Shown piece after piece: positions 10,530 to 22,286 of a stretch of DNA of 64,000 bases; the stretch's first letter is position 1; every line of letters starts with the position of its first letter. The stretch covers positions 744,001 through 808,000 of the forward strand of contig JAGXJF010002547.1 of the NCBI GenBank assembly GCA_019208055.1. Direction: 5' to 3'. A model generated the notes under the pieces. The model made no database searches. It saw only the letters and a program-made list of their open reading frames with translations, and had not been told where the DNA came from. The translations under genes were made by a program, and so were the position numbers. Source of the stretch: Stipa capillata (lineage: Eukaryota > Streptophyta > Magnoliopsida > Poales > Poaceae).

Positions 10530-11608
10530 AGGACATGAGATATGCTGCTGCTCAGGGGAAGATCTAGGTGTCAACTGTCAAGTAGTGGATCAACCAACCA
10601 GCCACTGGATGTGGTTTTGAGCGATTTTTGCTGTCGGTTTGTAGGGTGGTACGTACGGTGTATGCCGAAGGTACATTGGCGCACTGGAAGTAGAATATAT
10701 GTGCTATGCCTATGCATATGCTGCGGTGTGTTTTTTGCTAGGGATATTCGGGATTCGCAATAAAACCAGTGAGATAGTATATTCCTGTGGTAACGCTAGT
10801 CGTCTGGTCGTGTTCACTTGTCTTCCATTTATATATTAGCTTGAAGCCTGTCAATGCCTTCCACTTGGCTAAAATTTTGTTATCGAGCTAGTGAGCTGAT
10901 CTGGAGCGTTTAGTTTTCCTTAATTTTAAGCCAAATTTGATCATAAATTGAGCACTTTCAAACTAGCCCACCGATCAGAATAACGAGCATTTTAACCAGC
11001 CGTGTTCATTGGAACTGGAACTACCCACCAATCAGGGGCTGTTTGGTTGCCACCCTGAGATTTTCCGCCTGGCTATGTTGCCTGTACCAGGTTGCCGGAC
11101 TCAGGATTACAAATTTGGTGGCCTGAGATTCTCTCCATCTATATCCTTCCTGCCTGAGTGTAATCACCGCTCCCTTCACAAAAAGCAGAGCTTTTCCCCT
11201 CTTGTTCTGCTCCTGCTTAGGGTTTCTCAGGGCGAAGAAATACCAAGAAATCGGTTCATGGAGGTGGTGGCTGCCAGTGGGAGACCACACAGGCGTGCGG
11301 ATCATGTGGTCAGGTGCGTCTCAATCTGCTAATTTCTTGCAGCGGCTGCTTGTCTCTTTCGTGTGCGTGTGGTGTCAGGTGCTGCCCTTGTTCATCTTCT
11401 ACTGAATCTTGCGCCGTTGCTAAAATGTTGGTTGAAGTTTCCTATTCCCCTGCAATCCTAGTCACCTCTCTCTCTCTCTCTCTCTCCTTGTTCCGATTAC
11501 TCAACTCCAACAAGCTTCTTTTGCCACGATCTGGTACATCAAGGCATCCTCCTCCCCTGTTCTTGTTGTTGCTTTTCCCTCTCTTTTAGCCACGAAGAAG
11601 GATCTAAA
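10530..11608. other. Intergenic; Tourist-like left end and a TC microsatellite
   Basis: Ferritin 3' flank up to about 11030. At 11034 a GGGGCTGTTTGG motif resembles a Tourist left terminus, but I found no matching right end. A (TC)n run occupies about 11467-11489. No gene was recognised. Confidence 0.4.
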
Positions 11609-11881
11609 TGTTAGGAAATAGAGATCAATCAAAAGACAAGGGACACAGATTTTTACGTGGAAAACCCTTGCGGGAAAAAACCACGGACGCACGAAGGCGT
11701 GATTTCACTATGATGAAGAAGTGTTACAAAGCACGAGACGACAAAACAGTCTTTAGGTGCGACTACATGGGGTATATATAGAGGGCAATATACAAGTCCT
11801 TGGAGGACAAGAAAACGAGTTATACTCGGTTGCGCTGGCCAGCGTAAAGCCCAATAGAAGAATTTGGATCACGTTTCAACA
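11609..11881 (-). repeat. 3' LTR of the copia element
   Basis: 273 bp, matching the LTR at 16589-16861 except at 11666 and 11744. A TATATATA promoter motif lies at about 11773-11780 and reads on the minus strand. Confidence 0.97.
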
Positions 11882-11893
11882 ATCTCCACCTTG
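11882..11893 (-). promoter_or_regulatory. Polypurine tract of the copia element
   Basis: On the minus strand AAGGTGGAGAT lies directly before the 3' LTR, the usual copia plus-strand priming site. Confidence 0.8.
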
Positions 11894-11983
11894 AGCTAAA
11901 TTCCCTCCATGTAGTCAGATAAAGTAACAAGCATCTCCATATCAATTAAGCATAAACACCTTGTGCATCAAAGTCACATAGGA

Positions 11984-14900
11984 CTAGTGAGAGATACCAA
12001 CTAAGTCTGAGCAAAGCTCAAACTTAGTGGCAATAACTGGCTTTGTCATCATATCAGCTGGATTATCATGAGTACTTATCTTGCATATCTTGACATCACC
12101 TTTAGCAATAACATCTCGAATGTAGTGATATCTCACATCAATGTGCTTTGTCCTCTCATGGAACATCTGATCCTTGGTAAGGCATATAGCACTCTGACTG
12201 TCACAAAATATAGTAGTGCAAGATGTATTTCCACAAAGCTTAGTATACAAACCTCTCAACCAAGTAGCTTCTTTGCATGCCTCAGAAATAGCCATATACT
12301 CTGCCTCAGTTGTAGACAATGCAACAGTAGCTTGCAAAGTTGCTTTCCAACTCACAGCACAACCACCAATAGTGAAAACATAACCTGTGAGAGATCTTCT
12401 TTTGTCCAAATCACCAGCATAATCAGAATCAACAAAACCAACAAGTCCATCTCTAGACTTCCCAAATTGCAAACAAGCATTAGAAGTACCACGAAGATAC
12501 CTGAAAATCCACTGAACAGCTTTCCAATGCTCTTTTCCAGGATTAGCCATGTATCTACTAACAACACTCAGAGCATGAGATAAATCAGGACGTGAACATA
12601 CCATGGCATACATAAGAGAGCCAACTGCACTGGAATATGGAATTCTAGACATGTACTCAATATCATCATCTGACTCTGGACATAAAGCTGATGATAATCT
12701 GAAATGTGCAGCTAATGGAGTACTTACTGGCTTGGCATCATGCATATTAAAACAACGAAGGACTTTATCAATATAACCACTCTGACTGAGATATAATTTT
12801 CCAGATGGTCTGTCTCTGGATATTTCCATGCCAAGTATTTTCTTTGCTGCACCCAAATCCTTCATCTCAAATTCATTACTCAATTGCTTCTTTAGTTTTG
12901 TAATCTCTGTCTTACTCTTTGCAGCAATTAACATATCATCAACATAAAGGAGCAAATAAATAGCTGAACCATTAGCAACTTTTAAATAAACACAGCTATC
13001 ATAATCAGACCTTTTAAAACCTTGAGAGAGCATAAAGGTGTCAAATCTCTTATACCACTGTCTAGGAGATTGTTTCAATCCATAAAGAGATTTCTTTAAC
13101 TTACAGACAAGGTCTTCTTTTCCAGGAATAATAAAACCTTCAGGTTGTTCCATATAAATATCTTCTTCTAATTCCCCATGTAAGAATGCAGTTTTAACAT
13201 CTAATTGTTCAAGCTCATAATCATGCATGGCAACAACACTGAGTAAAGTGCGAATAGAGCTATGTTTCACAACAGGAGAAATACCTCATTAAAATCAATA
13301 CCTAGAATTTGGCTATAACCTTTAGCAACTAACCTTGCTTTATACCTTGCCTCATCACTAGGAGAAACACCTTCTTTTCTCTTGAAAACCCATTTGCAGC
13401 GAATAGGTTTCTTCTCTCTTGGTAGTTTGACTAAATTCCAAGTGCCATTCTTTTCAAGTGACTCCATCTCATCATGCATAGCAGCTATCCATTTATTGCG
13501 ATCACCAGAAATAATAGCCTCAGAATATGAAGAAGGCTCAGCATTACCTTCAATTTCTTCTGCCACGGCCAAAGCATAAGAAACAATATTACACTCTTCA
13601 ATTAACCTTGGACGTGCTTTAATACCAACTCTCCTAACTCTGTCAGCTGCGAGATTCCATTGGGTTGGAATAATAGGAGCATTTGGAGTAACAGGTTCAT
13701 CAATTGCAGCGGGTCCATCATGTGCATCAATATTTTCCTTATCTGATGTATCACTTGAATCAATAACATGCTCCACCTGAACAGTAGACTGTTTCTCACT
13801 CTCAACAGGGACATTAGTAGATGGAACATCATGTAACATAGCAGATTCATTAAAGATAACATTTCTGCTAATCACAACCTTTTGTGTTTCAGGATTCCAC
13901 AATTTATAGCCTTTAACACCAGATTTATAACCAAGAAAGATGCACTTAATAGCCCTAGGCTCCAATTTTCCATTATCAACATGAGCATATGCAGTGCAAC
14001 CAAAAACTCTCAATTGTGAATAATCAGCTGGAGAACCAGACCATACCTCAATTGGAGTCTTCTTATCAATAGCAATGGAGGGTGACCGATTAATAAGATA
14101 ACAAGCAGTGGAAGCGGCTTCAGCCCAAAAACGCCTATGCAAACCTGCATTTGACAACATGCAGCGGGCTTTGGAGATAATGGTCCTGTTCATACGCTCA
14201 GCTACACCGTTTTGTTGAGGAGTATGAGGAATGGTGTAGTGCCTAACAATGCCTTCAGACTTGCAATAACCCTCAAATTGATTAGAACAAAACTCCATAC
14301 CATTATCAGTGCGAAGCTTCTTTACCTTCTTTTCAGTTTGCCTTTCAACCATAGTCTTCCACTCTTTAAATGCTGAAAATGCCTCTGATTTATGCTTCAA
14401 GAAATAAGGCCAAACTCTTCTAGAGTAATCATCAATAATTGTCAACATATAACGAGCACCACCTAGTGAAGGCTTGCGAGATGGTCCCCATAAATCAGAA
14501 TGCACATAATCAAGAATACCTTCTGTTGTATGAACTGAAGTGTGGAACTTCACCCTCTTATGCTTGCCAAAGATACAATGCTCACAGAATTTCAGCTTTC
14601 CTGTTTCATATCCATCAAGTAGTCCTCTCTTGTTTAACTCTGCCAAACCAAGTTCACTCATATGCCCAAGACGCATATGCCAAATATTAGTAGCATCACA
14701 ATCAAAATCTTTATTTGAAATAACAGGGGCAGCAGTACCTGAGATTGTAGAACCTCGGAGATAATAAAGACCATTGGTCTTCCTTAAGTCACCCTTCATT
14801 ACAATGAGAGAGCCTTTGGTAACCTTCACAACTGCATCTCCACCTGAATACTTGTAACCCTTTGCATCAAGGGCACTTAAAGAGATGAGATTTCTCTTCA

Positions 14901-15999
14901 TCTTTGGGATATACCGAACATCAGTCAAAGTTCTGATTGTGCCATCAAACATTTTAATTTGGACAGAACCAACACCCTCAATTTTGCATGGAGAGTTATC
15001 AAAACCAAGAACGGAACCAGCAGCATTAATAGGTTCATATTTAATAAACCAATCTCGATGAGGACACATATGAAAGGTGCATGCAGTATCAAGAATCCAC
15101 TCATCATTAATCTCAGCACATCCAGCAGTAACCACAAGTACATCACCTTCAGAACTATCATCATGAGCACAATTTGCAGAATTATCATCTTCTTTGTTAC
15201 CTTTCGGTTTGAAGGTGCCGTTTCTCTTCTCCTTGTTCTGCAACTTGTAGCACTCAGATATGTCGTGCCCATCTCGTTTGCAATATTTGCAAGACTTGAA
15301 CTTGCCTCTAGATTTCGATCGGCCTCTATAGCCATTCGAACTTTTACCACGAGGTCCTTTATTTGAGTTCTTCTCCTTTGCTCTGCCATGAACAGACAAG
15401 CCTTTTGCTTGTGAACTTGAACTTTCAGGGGATACCATCTGTTTCATCTTTTCCTTTGCATGCAAAGCTTCATAAACCTCATTGAGCGTTAGAGTATCAC
15501 GGCTATATAATATGGTATCTCTGAAATTTGAGTAAGAACTAGGCAGGGAGCATAAAAGAATTAAACCCAAATCTTCCTCATCATATGTTACCTCCATTGA
15601 CTCTAGGTCAGAGACAATCTCCTTAAATTCTGAGAGGTGATTCAGCACATTGCCACCCTCTTGTAGTTTGTGCAGGAACAATTTTTGCTTAAGATGCATC
15701 TTGCTAGTGAGATCCTTTGTCATGCATATCTCTTCTAGCTTCAACCATAAAGCGGCAGCTGTCTTTTCCTTAAGAACCTCCTGCAATATATTATTATGCA
15801 GATGGAGTTGAATTTGTGACAAAGCCTTACGGTCCTTTTTCTTCTCCTCATCAGACTACTCAGAAATTCTGTTCTTTCCGAAGCTCTCGAGCGCATCATC
15901 CAAATCACCTTGCGCCAATAACGCTCGCATCTTGACTTGCCAAAGAGAAAACCTTATGTCACGATCCAACAGCGGAAGGTCATACTTCATAGACGCCAT
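11984..15999 (-). pseudogene. copia gag-pol polyprotein, one nonsense and one frameshift
   Basis: Reads on the minus strand from ATG at 15999. Order: a gag (UBN2-type) domain; a CCHC zinc knuckle, CKYCKRDGHDISECYKL, at about 15245-15293; an aspartic protease with active site written DTAC instead of the usual DSGA-type motif (about 15090); a pre-integrase HMRLGHMSELG motif; an integrase core with IDDYSRRVW, RTDNGMEF and HTPQQNGVAER; RT with YVDD at about 12935; and RNase H (ALSTTEAEYMA). Two breaks: a TAG at 15856-15858 in gag and a 1-bp loss in a T run near 13280 inside the RT (after DFNEVF). Otherwise the frame is open for about 1,340 codons. The RT wording is close to tobacco Tnt1. Frameshifts of this kind can also be assembly errors. 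Confidence 0.95.
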
Positions 16000-16050
16000 T
16001 GGCAGATTAATCCTGTGAACACAAAGTAGTACAAGCCGAAAGAATAATTC

Positions 16051-16587
16051 TTATAGAAATAATTCGTACGAAACAGAAATAAATATCAGCACAGAAAATT
16101 CCCTGGTAGCTTTTGTTGGGTGGATGTAGCAATCAAGACCAAAAACTTTGATCTCTGCACGATGCCTGCTGATCTTGGAATTATCCTCTTTTTTTTTCTT
16201 GTCAACACGTACTTCACGTCTTGGAACTTGTTGCTTCAGATCGATCTGGTCACCTCGGTTTTGATCTCCGGAGTATCGATTCGCCCAGGGTCTGCCGCGG
16301 TTAATAGCGATCTGAATTATCCCGTCGCTCGTGACGTCTGATTCCGATTCAAAGATTGAGAAGAAGCCGTCTATGGATCGAACTGCCGTGGCGGAATCAA
16401 TGCTCGGCGACTTCCGCTGCGGGCGTGCGGCAGAGGACGGTGACTCGGCAATCGCCTCGGGCTCGGCGAAGGCTTGCAACAGCGATAAACTCGGCGACTT
16501 TGACGACGAGACGGAGCGTGGCCGGCGGCTGTCCACCTTTTTCCTCTGTGCCCTAGATTGATCCAGTAACCGTAGCTCTGATACCAC
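16051..16587 (-). other. Open leader between copia PBS and gag
   Basis: The 5' leader of the copia element holds an open frame of 178 codons beginning over the PBS. The product is rich in Ser, Arg and Lys and matches nothing I know. On the minus strand TTTGTGTTCACAG, a good 3' splice site, lies just upstream of the gag ATG (about 16016-16028), so the leader may be a spliced intron instead of coding sequence. Confidence 0.4.
16575..16586 (-). promoter_or_regulatory. Copia primer-binding site (initiator tRNA-Met)
   Basis: On the minus strand TGGTATCAGAGC begins 2 bases inside the 5' LTR. It is complementary to the 3' end of plant initiator tRNA-Met, the standard copia primer. Confidence 0.93.
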
Positions 16588-16588
16588 T

Positions 16589-16861
16589 TGTTAGGAAATA
16601 GAGATCAATCAAAAGACAAGGGACACAGATTTTTACGTGGAAAACTCTTGCGGGAAAAAACCACGGACGCACGAAGGCGTGATTTCACTATGATGAAGAA
16701 GTGTTACAAAGCACGAGACGACAGAACAGTCTTTAGGTGCGACTACATGGGGTATATATAGAGGGCAATATACAAGTCCTTGGAGGACAAGAAAACGAGT
16801 TATACTCGGTTGCGCTGGCCAGCGTAAAGCCCAATAGAAGAATTTGGATCACGTTTCAACA
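16589..16861 (-). repeat. 5' LTR of the copia element
   Basis: 273 bp, differing from the 3' LTR at 16646 and 16724 only. Confidence 0.97.
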
Positions 16862-17815
16862 CTGAACATAGCATCCTTGGTAGATAAAATCATTTTTATC
16901 TACTGGCATAAAAATAAATCAGTGGTGGACGATGGAAAGCTTGCAGAAGTGATCTGCTTTGTGAGTTTGTACTAGGTTCACGTTTTACGAATTTTGCAAC
17001 GGAAATGTTTTGCAGGCCCATGGAGAGCCGTTCGATCAGATTCTACAGTGTTCATAGGGATGTGTGCCACACAAGATAATTGGAGACGTTTTAATCGCTG
17101 AAGACCATGGCCGTTCTGTTCTGCAGGATGAACAATGCTCAACAAAAAATGCATGAGTGCAGCAAACGCAGAGGTTGGCACACCCATGCATGCAGGACTG
17201 ATTCCTTTTTTAGCCACTAGTAAGCATACACGTCTCGACCAATATATATATATAATTTACATGAGTATAAAATAGAGTATGATAATATTACTTAATATTA
17301 CAACTCAACATTTGTTTGAAATAAATCCAAAAACAGCTAATAAGAAAAAAGTCATGACTAATTATCTCTTTGTAAAGCATCTATTTCCTGAAGCGCTTAA
17401 GAAAATCTCATTGCACTTGAGGGATATTGTCTTCAAATTCATTCTCATAGTACTTCAATAAGTGTATCAAAAATTGCTTCCTTAATTCATAACTATCATG
17501 CATGTGCATTATATGTCATTGTCATAAAGGATTCACGTGCAAAGGGTGTAGAAATGTGCAATCAAGAATGCTCACTGTGCAAGCTGGTGGTTCTAATGCT
17601 TCACCGTTCTACGAGCGCATGAAATTGAAGATGAAATAATCAGACAAGACACCATAGATATATGAATTGTTACCTTGTGCGTTAGATAAATAAAATAAAG
17701 TTGTGACACGGTTTAAACCAAGTTACCTGTCTAGATTTGTCGGAACAACAACCGTCAATACGCGATGCCATATATAAATATCATGGTTCCACTCAGGATT
17801 TGCTATTTCAAAGGC
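16862..17815. other. Unassigned sequence, no gene seen
   Basis: Continues the pre-insertion locus after the copia element. AT-rich with a (TA)n run at 17243-17252. Nothing coding was recognised. Confidence 0.4.
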
Positions 17816-17817
17816 AA

Positions 17818-18040
17818 GCTAGAGGATCTTGATAAGCCTGCCAACACCGATGCAGCAGAAGCTGAACCCGAGACAGAGAAGAAAAAGAAAAAAACACAAG
17901 CTAGAGGAACCCCAGGATCAAGAGATGCTAGCCAATGGTGATGCTAAGCTAGACGAAACTCCCAAGAAGAAGAAAACCGTGAGGCTTCAGAGGACGTTGA
18001 GCACATTTGCTTCGAAAAAATGCTCCAGCAATGCATACTC
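17818..18040 (+). pseudogene. Lys/Glu-rich tail fragment, possibly NOP56-like
   Basis: Joining three frames across two A-rich indels gives KLEDLDKPANTDAAEAEPET, then KKKKKHKLEEPQDQEMLANG, then NREASEDVEH. The charged Lys-rich, Glu-rich style is like the C-terminal tails of NOP56/NOP58 snoRNP proteins. Such tails are low complexity, so the family call is weak. No globular domain is present, and the frame breaks show it is not functional. It may be a captured exon in the transposon mosaic around it. Confidence 0.3.
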
Positions 18041-18074
18041 AATTACCTGCCAAAATACAGCTCATTTGTAAGGT

Positions 18075-19685
18075 TACATTGCTGATAAAATTAATGTTAA
18101 CAGTCACCATTGATGCAGACCAGAAGTTCAGACATTTCTAATTCAACGTTTAGCAAATAGTTCAGATCAGAAGTTCAGAAATTTCTATTCAATATTTGCA
18201 AAAAATATATGACCAAATAAAGATTTTGTCCCTGTTCATTCCCCTAACAACTTCTTTTTACAATATGTGAACATCAAATGGCAGATAGCAAAGTTGGAGC
18301 TAGCAATATCCGGTGCAATTGAGAGAAGGCATTTGAAGCATAGGCGCACAACACTAAAATTTCAGAGTAGGTTCATCCAATGATGGCTAAGAAATCAGAA
18401 TTTCAGAGCAAGTTCATCCAACGACGGCTAAGAGATCAAACTCGGCAGAAGCTGTGCTTCACATCTGTATTTACCCAGGTCCACCTGGAGGCAAGAATCA
18501 ACAGCATGAGCAGTCACATAACAGCAATTAGAAGGCGTTGTACCAGGTCCAAGTCACAAAAAACTTCCAGTTAGACAGGAGCCATTAGTTTACCTCATAA
18601 ACATTTATGTCTGAGAAGAGAACCTGCAACGATCACAAGCAGAACATGGTTAGAAGATCCTACATGCTAGTCAATTACTTGGATAATAAAACACAGATGG
18701 GATAACTATGTTGACCGTTGAAGCTGATAGAATAGAACAGTAAGCTATATGTGTGGCGAGTGTGTAGGTAGCATTGCAGCAAGAAAGCAAAATAGATATG
18801 GAAATAACAGGCACAAAGTATCAATCAAGCAGAGAGATTGCAGCATCAAACAACATGTACTACAATATACTTCTCTAAAAATAACTGAAATTAGTTGCCT
18901 TAACATGAAGTTTCTCAGAAAACAAAGACATTGCTTGATTTTATCAAGTCATACAGCCATTTGGCATTCAATGCAGCATCGTTTGGGATAGTTAACATAA
19001 CATAAATGCTGGTTTCTCTCCGAGAAGGCTCAACTCATCTTGCCCTATAACACAGAAAAACTTGAATATGCTAGTTAACGGTAATAATGATGTCCTACAT
19101 ACCAGATCTAAGCCAATGAAAAAGGCAACAGTTCACATAGGAGCACATGTCGCAGCCTCAAGGAGCCCTTGCTGATTATGGAGGTCATTTCCACCTAGTC
19201 TTAAGGATACAGGAAAATTTAGTAGCAGGCAACTATTTGCTATGTTGTAAGGTGTTAAACATAGATATATTGCATCATTGTTTGGTGGCTGCAGCTTGCA
19301 GGTCATCACAGATGTAATTTTTTTCCAGCCATTGAGCCACTGTTTAAGTTTCTACTTGGTTATGTAAGCCATAGCGGTGGCCACTACTCAGTTTTTGCCA
19401 CTAAAAAAGTGGGATAAGTAACTAAAATCAGTATAAAAAAGCGGATTAAAATTTCTTGTGATGAAGTGTGCCATAACTACAACTTGTGTCAACAAATACT
19501 GGTTAAAGCAAGCACACTCAAAACTGAAAAAATAATCATCCATTCACTCACTGTACAACTCCTAAGTCCCAAATTATCATTAAAATACTCCAAAAGAAGT
19601 AGTACCGCCGAAACATTATACAAATACAAGAACACCACAAGGAACAATGTGCAAGCATTTAGGTGATGAGAACTTAAACAGCAGT
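18075..19685. other. Unassigned AT-rich sequence
   Basis: No gene, RNA or clear terminal repeat was recognised. It may be the far part of the Helitron whose 5' end is at 33293, if the LTR-like elements at 19691-28972 inserted into it, but I found no Helitron 3' end here. Confidence 0.35.
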
Positions 19686-21262
19686 AGTAATGTCACACCC
19701 TGATTTTCATCGCCCTGATTTTCCGAAAACCTAAACCCTAAGACGCGTATATGCGTATATGTTTCAATCATATTGCATGCTCATTCGGATTTCAGTTCTT
19801 CTAGAAGCATGTCGTTTCATGGGAGCCCTTGAGTTAGGTTGCACCATCACGCAACAAACCTAAGCCGCAATCCCATCATCGCATGTGCATGAAACCCTAA
19901 ACCATAATTGGAACACATACACCATATATGCACGAGCACTCCCTAAACCCAAACCCTAAGCGGCAACTCACCCATCTTTGCTCCCGACCCTCCAAGCATG
20001 AACCCTAATCTCCCCCATGCCTCCCATATACCGTGCCATCGCCCGAAACCCTAAAACCTAATCTCCCGCCCCATTTCTTAATTAATTATCCATCAGGTAG
20101 AAACCCTAAAATCCATATCACATGTACTTTATTTCACCCAAAAATTCTAGAAAAATTCCAGTAACCTCTTGAAACTATTTTTCACCCATTTATAAGAAAA
20201 TATTTGAGGGCCCAATTCAAAAATCTTTGATTACATGCAAATTCAAATTCTGATCAGAATTTCACTTTGAACTACAACTCATATATTCAGATCTCAGAAA
20301 AATTCCATAAAATCCCACAATGCTCATCTTAATACTAAAGACTCAAATGTACAAAAACATGAATATGTCCAGTTCAAGATTTTGGTGAAAACCCTATCGA
20401 ACACTTTGCTCTATTTTCTTCTTTCCATGAAAGCAAAGTCCACACCCCATCCTTTTGCTCCAAAGCTGTTCCAGAGTCCCTTCTGCACTCAAGCTCACTC
20501 CCCTCTCCCCTCTCACCTCAGTACGAAGTCTCCTCTACAGTAAGTCCACTCCCATGTCACTTCATGCCGACATCGGCAAGACCTTGGCTAGCTCTTCTCT
20601 GTGCAAAGTTGATGCCCTACACTCCAAGCTTTTTCCCCCAGTTTGTCTCAGTACCAGGGACACGACCATGCACTCCCCGACATGCCATTGCACTCGCATG
20701 CATACCCATGCCACTCCAGCAGCTTGCCGGCCGCGCTCTGGACATGCGCTTGCGCACATGTGTGGCAAGGCACGGCCAGCATGTCACCCTCCCTTCCCTC
20801 GCCTACCCACGCTCCGAACGGCACGCCACCAGGCGGTGCGCCTCCACGCCAACCATCCTCCCCTGTCATCGCCATGCCGCCTTGTCCCGTCGCCGTGTAC
20901 GGCCGCGCCTGACAGCCTCCGCCCCACCATTCCAAGGGAGAGCATCTGTGGCGCCCCCGGTTTTAAGGCCGGGAACTCCCTCGTGATTACTGTATCGGTC
21001 CCTGGATCAGTAGCCGATACACACGAGTTAACCTGTATATCATTGTCATACATGCGTAAACAATTAAATAGACCATTTAGGGTCGATAATTTGATACCTG
21101 TAGCCCAACGGCTATAAACTTGCAGCGGAGAATCCAGCGGAATGTGGCCCATCAGTATGCCATACCCGACAGGCAACTGACTGGGGTTACGCCCTAGCTT
21201 TTGCGATCGTAAGCTTATCCTCGGATATTGCTGTCTTCTTCGTCTGGCCAAATCAACAAGCC

Positions 21263-21290
21263 AGGTGAGTACATGGAATGTACTCGCAAG
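21263..21290 (+). other. Conserved donor-like palindromic motif in element B
   Basis: CCAGGTGAGTAC, then ATGGAAT, then GTACTCGCAAG. The same arrangement occurs in element A (28621-28648, minus strand) and in element C (60288-60312). AG/GTGAGT is also a perfect 5' splice donor. The GAGTAC/GTACTC halves can pair. Confidence 0.75.
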
Positions 21291-22234
21291 CTATTCCCAC
21301 AGGAGGAAATATACGGTAATATTTCATGCAGGGAATGGATCAAGGGATAGCTCTACCCTAAGTTGCAATGGTGCGGAAATGTAAGTTCTTGTTCGAAAAT
21401 ACAGGATAGTAGATTCAAAAGCATTTTTGAAATCAAACTCGTCTCTGACGAGACAGCATTCAGTACTGGACAATCCAGCAAAACAGTCGTTACTAGAGGT
21501 CGGTAGCTCCGTCTACCGCCTCGAACAGTCCTTGCAACCTACTCGAGCCACCTCCGCGCGGCCCGGGCTAGGTTTTCTCTCTGCAGTTCCTCGCTACCTG
21601 ACTGTAGCTTAAACTGCTCACTGTGGACACATCATGCCCACGTCCTTAATCCCATTTCCCAGCTTTCACAAACAAACACAGTCTAACCAGTGTGTGGCCT
21701 TACCAGTTCATGTCCATGACCGAGGACGCGGCTATTCGAATAGATTTTAACCCTCTGCAGAGGTGGTACGGCTTTACCCACAAGATGTAAGTCACCCTGG
21801 GCACACTGCGCGCCGTGTACTGACAGGGATATTACAACGAGACCTTTCTCCCGTGTTCACACCAGAGCCGGTCTCGCTAGGAGAACTACCCAACCTTTTT
21901 CATCTCGGATGACAAAAGTGGGACTCTCCCCCTTTGTGTCGGACCATGTTCCACGTACCTTGTAGGACTCTACTGAGCTTTACCCCCATGACAAAGTGAG
22001 ACCCATGAAGAGCTTTTCCCCTACGCAGTCCCGTGAAGATCCTCTAGAGATCCCCGGATCCACTAGCACTACTCCCTAACTTCCCACGGTTCCGGGCTCC
22101 GGCATTAGACGGGGTACCAGGTCCAGTCCTTCCCATAAAGGACATGTGGACGTACGGTGAGGGAACTGATTCGGCGGCACTTAGGTTCGGTCCTTAACTG
22201 ATTCGAGCGGGACTCCATAACCAACCAACTCCAC

Positions 22235-22286
22235 GGGTAGCGACCGGCTACCCGACCATTCCTTCCGCAAGTAGCAACCGGCTACT
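22235..22286. repeat. Two short hairpins with the same loop
   Basis: GGGTAGC-GACCG-GCTACCC at 22235-22253 and AGTAGC-AACCG-GCTACT at 22270-22286. The stem sequences differ but both pair perfectly, and the loop is nearly the same. Confidence 0.7.

Larger units (their letters stand above)
11609..16861 (-). mobile_element. Complete Ty1/copia LTR retrotransposon (Tnt1/Tork-like)
   Basis: A 5253-bp element on the minus strand with both LTRs, primer-binding site, polypurine tract and gag-pol in copia order (integrase before RT). The LTRs start TGTTGAAACG and end CCTAACA in coding orientation. Flanking pentamers CTAAA (11604-11608) and CTGAA (16862-16866) are a likely target duplication with one change. 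The two LTRs differ at 2 of 273 sites, which points to a recent insertion. Only one nonsense codon and one 1-bp deletion were found in gag-pol, so it died recently or is mobilised in trans. Confidence 0.97.

Noticed and set aside
12068..12583. A 171-codon plus-strand frame
   Set aside because: Antisense shadow of the copia RT/RNase H coding region.
17210..17225. ACTAG before T as a Helitron 3' end
   Set aside because: No stem-loop lies at the right distance on either strand.
20455..21250. Several open frames of 140-220 codons
   Set aside because: They lie across the junction of elements A and B in C-rich sequence, overlap on both strands and match no family.
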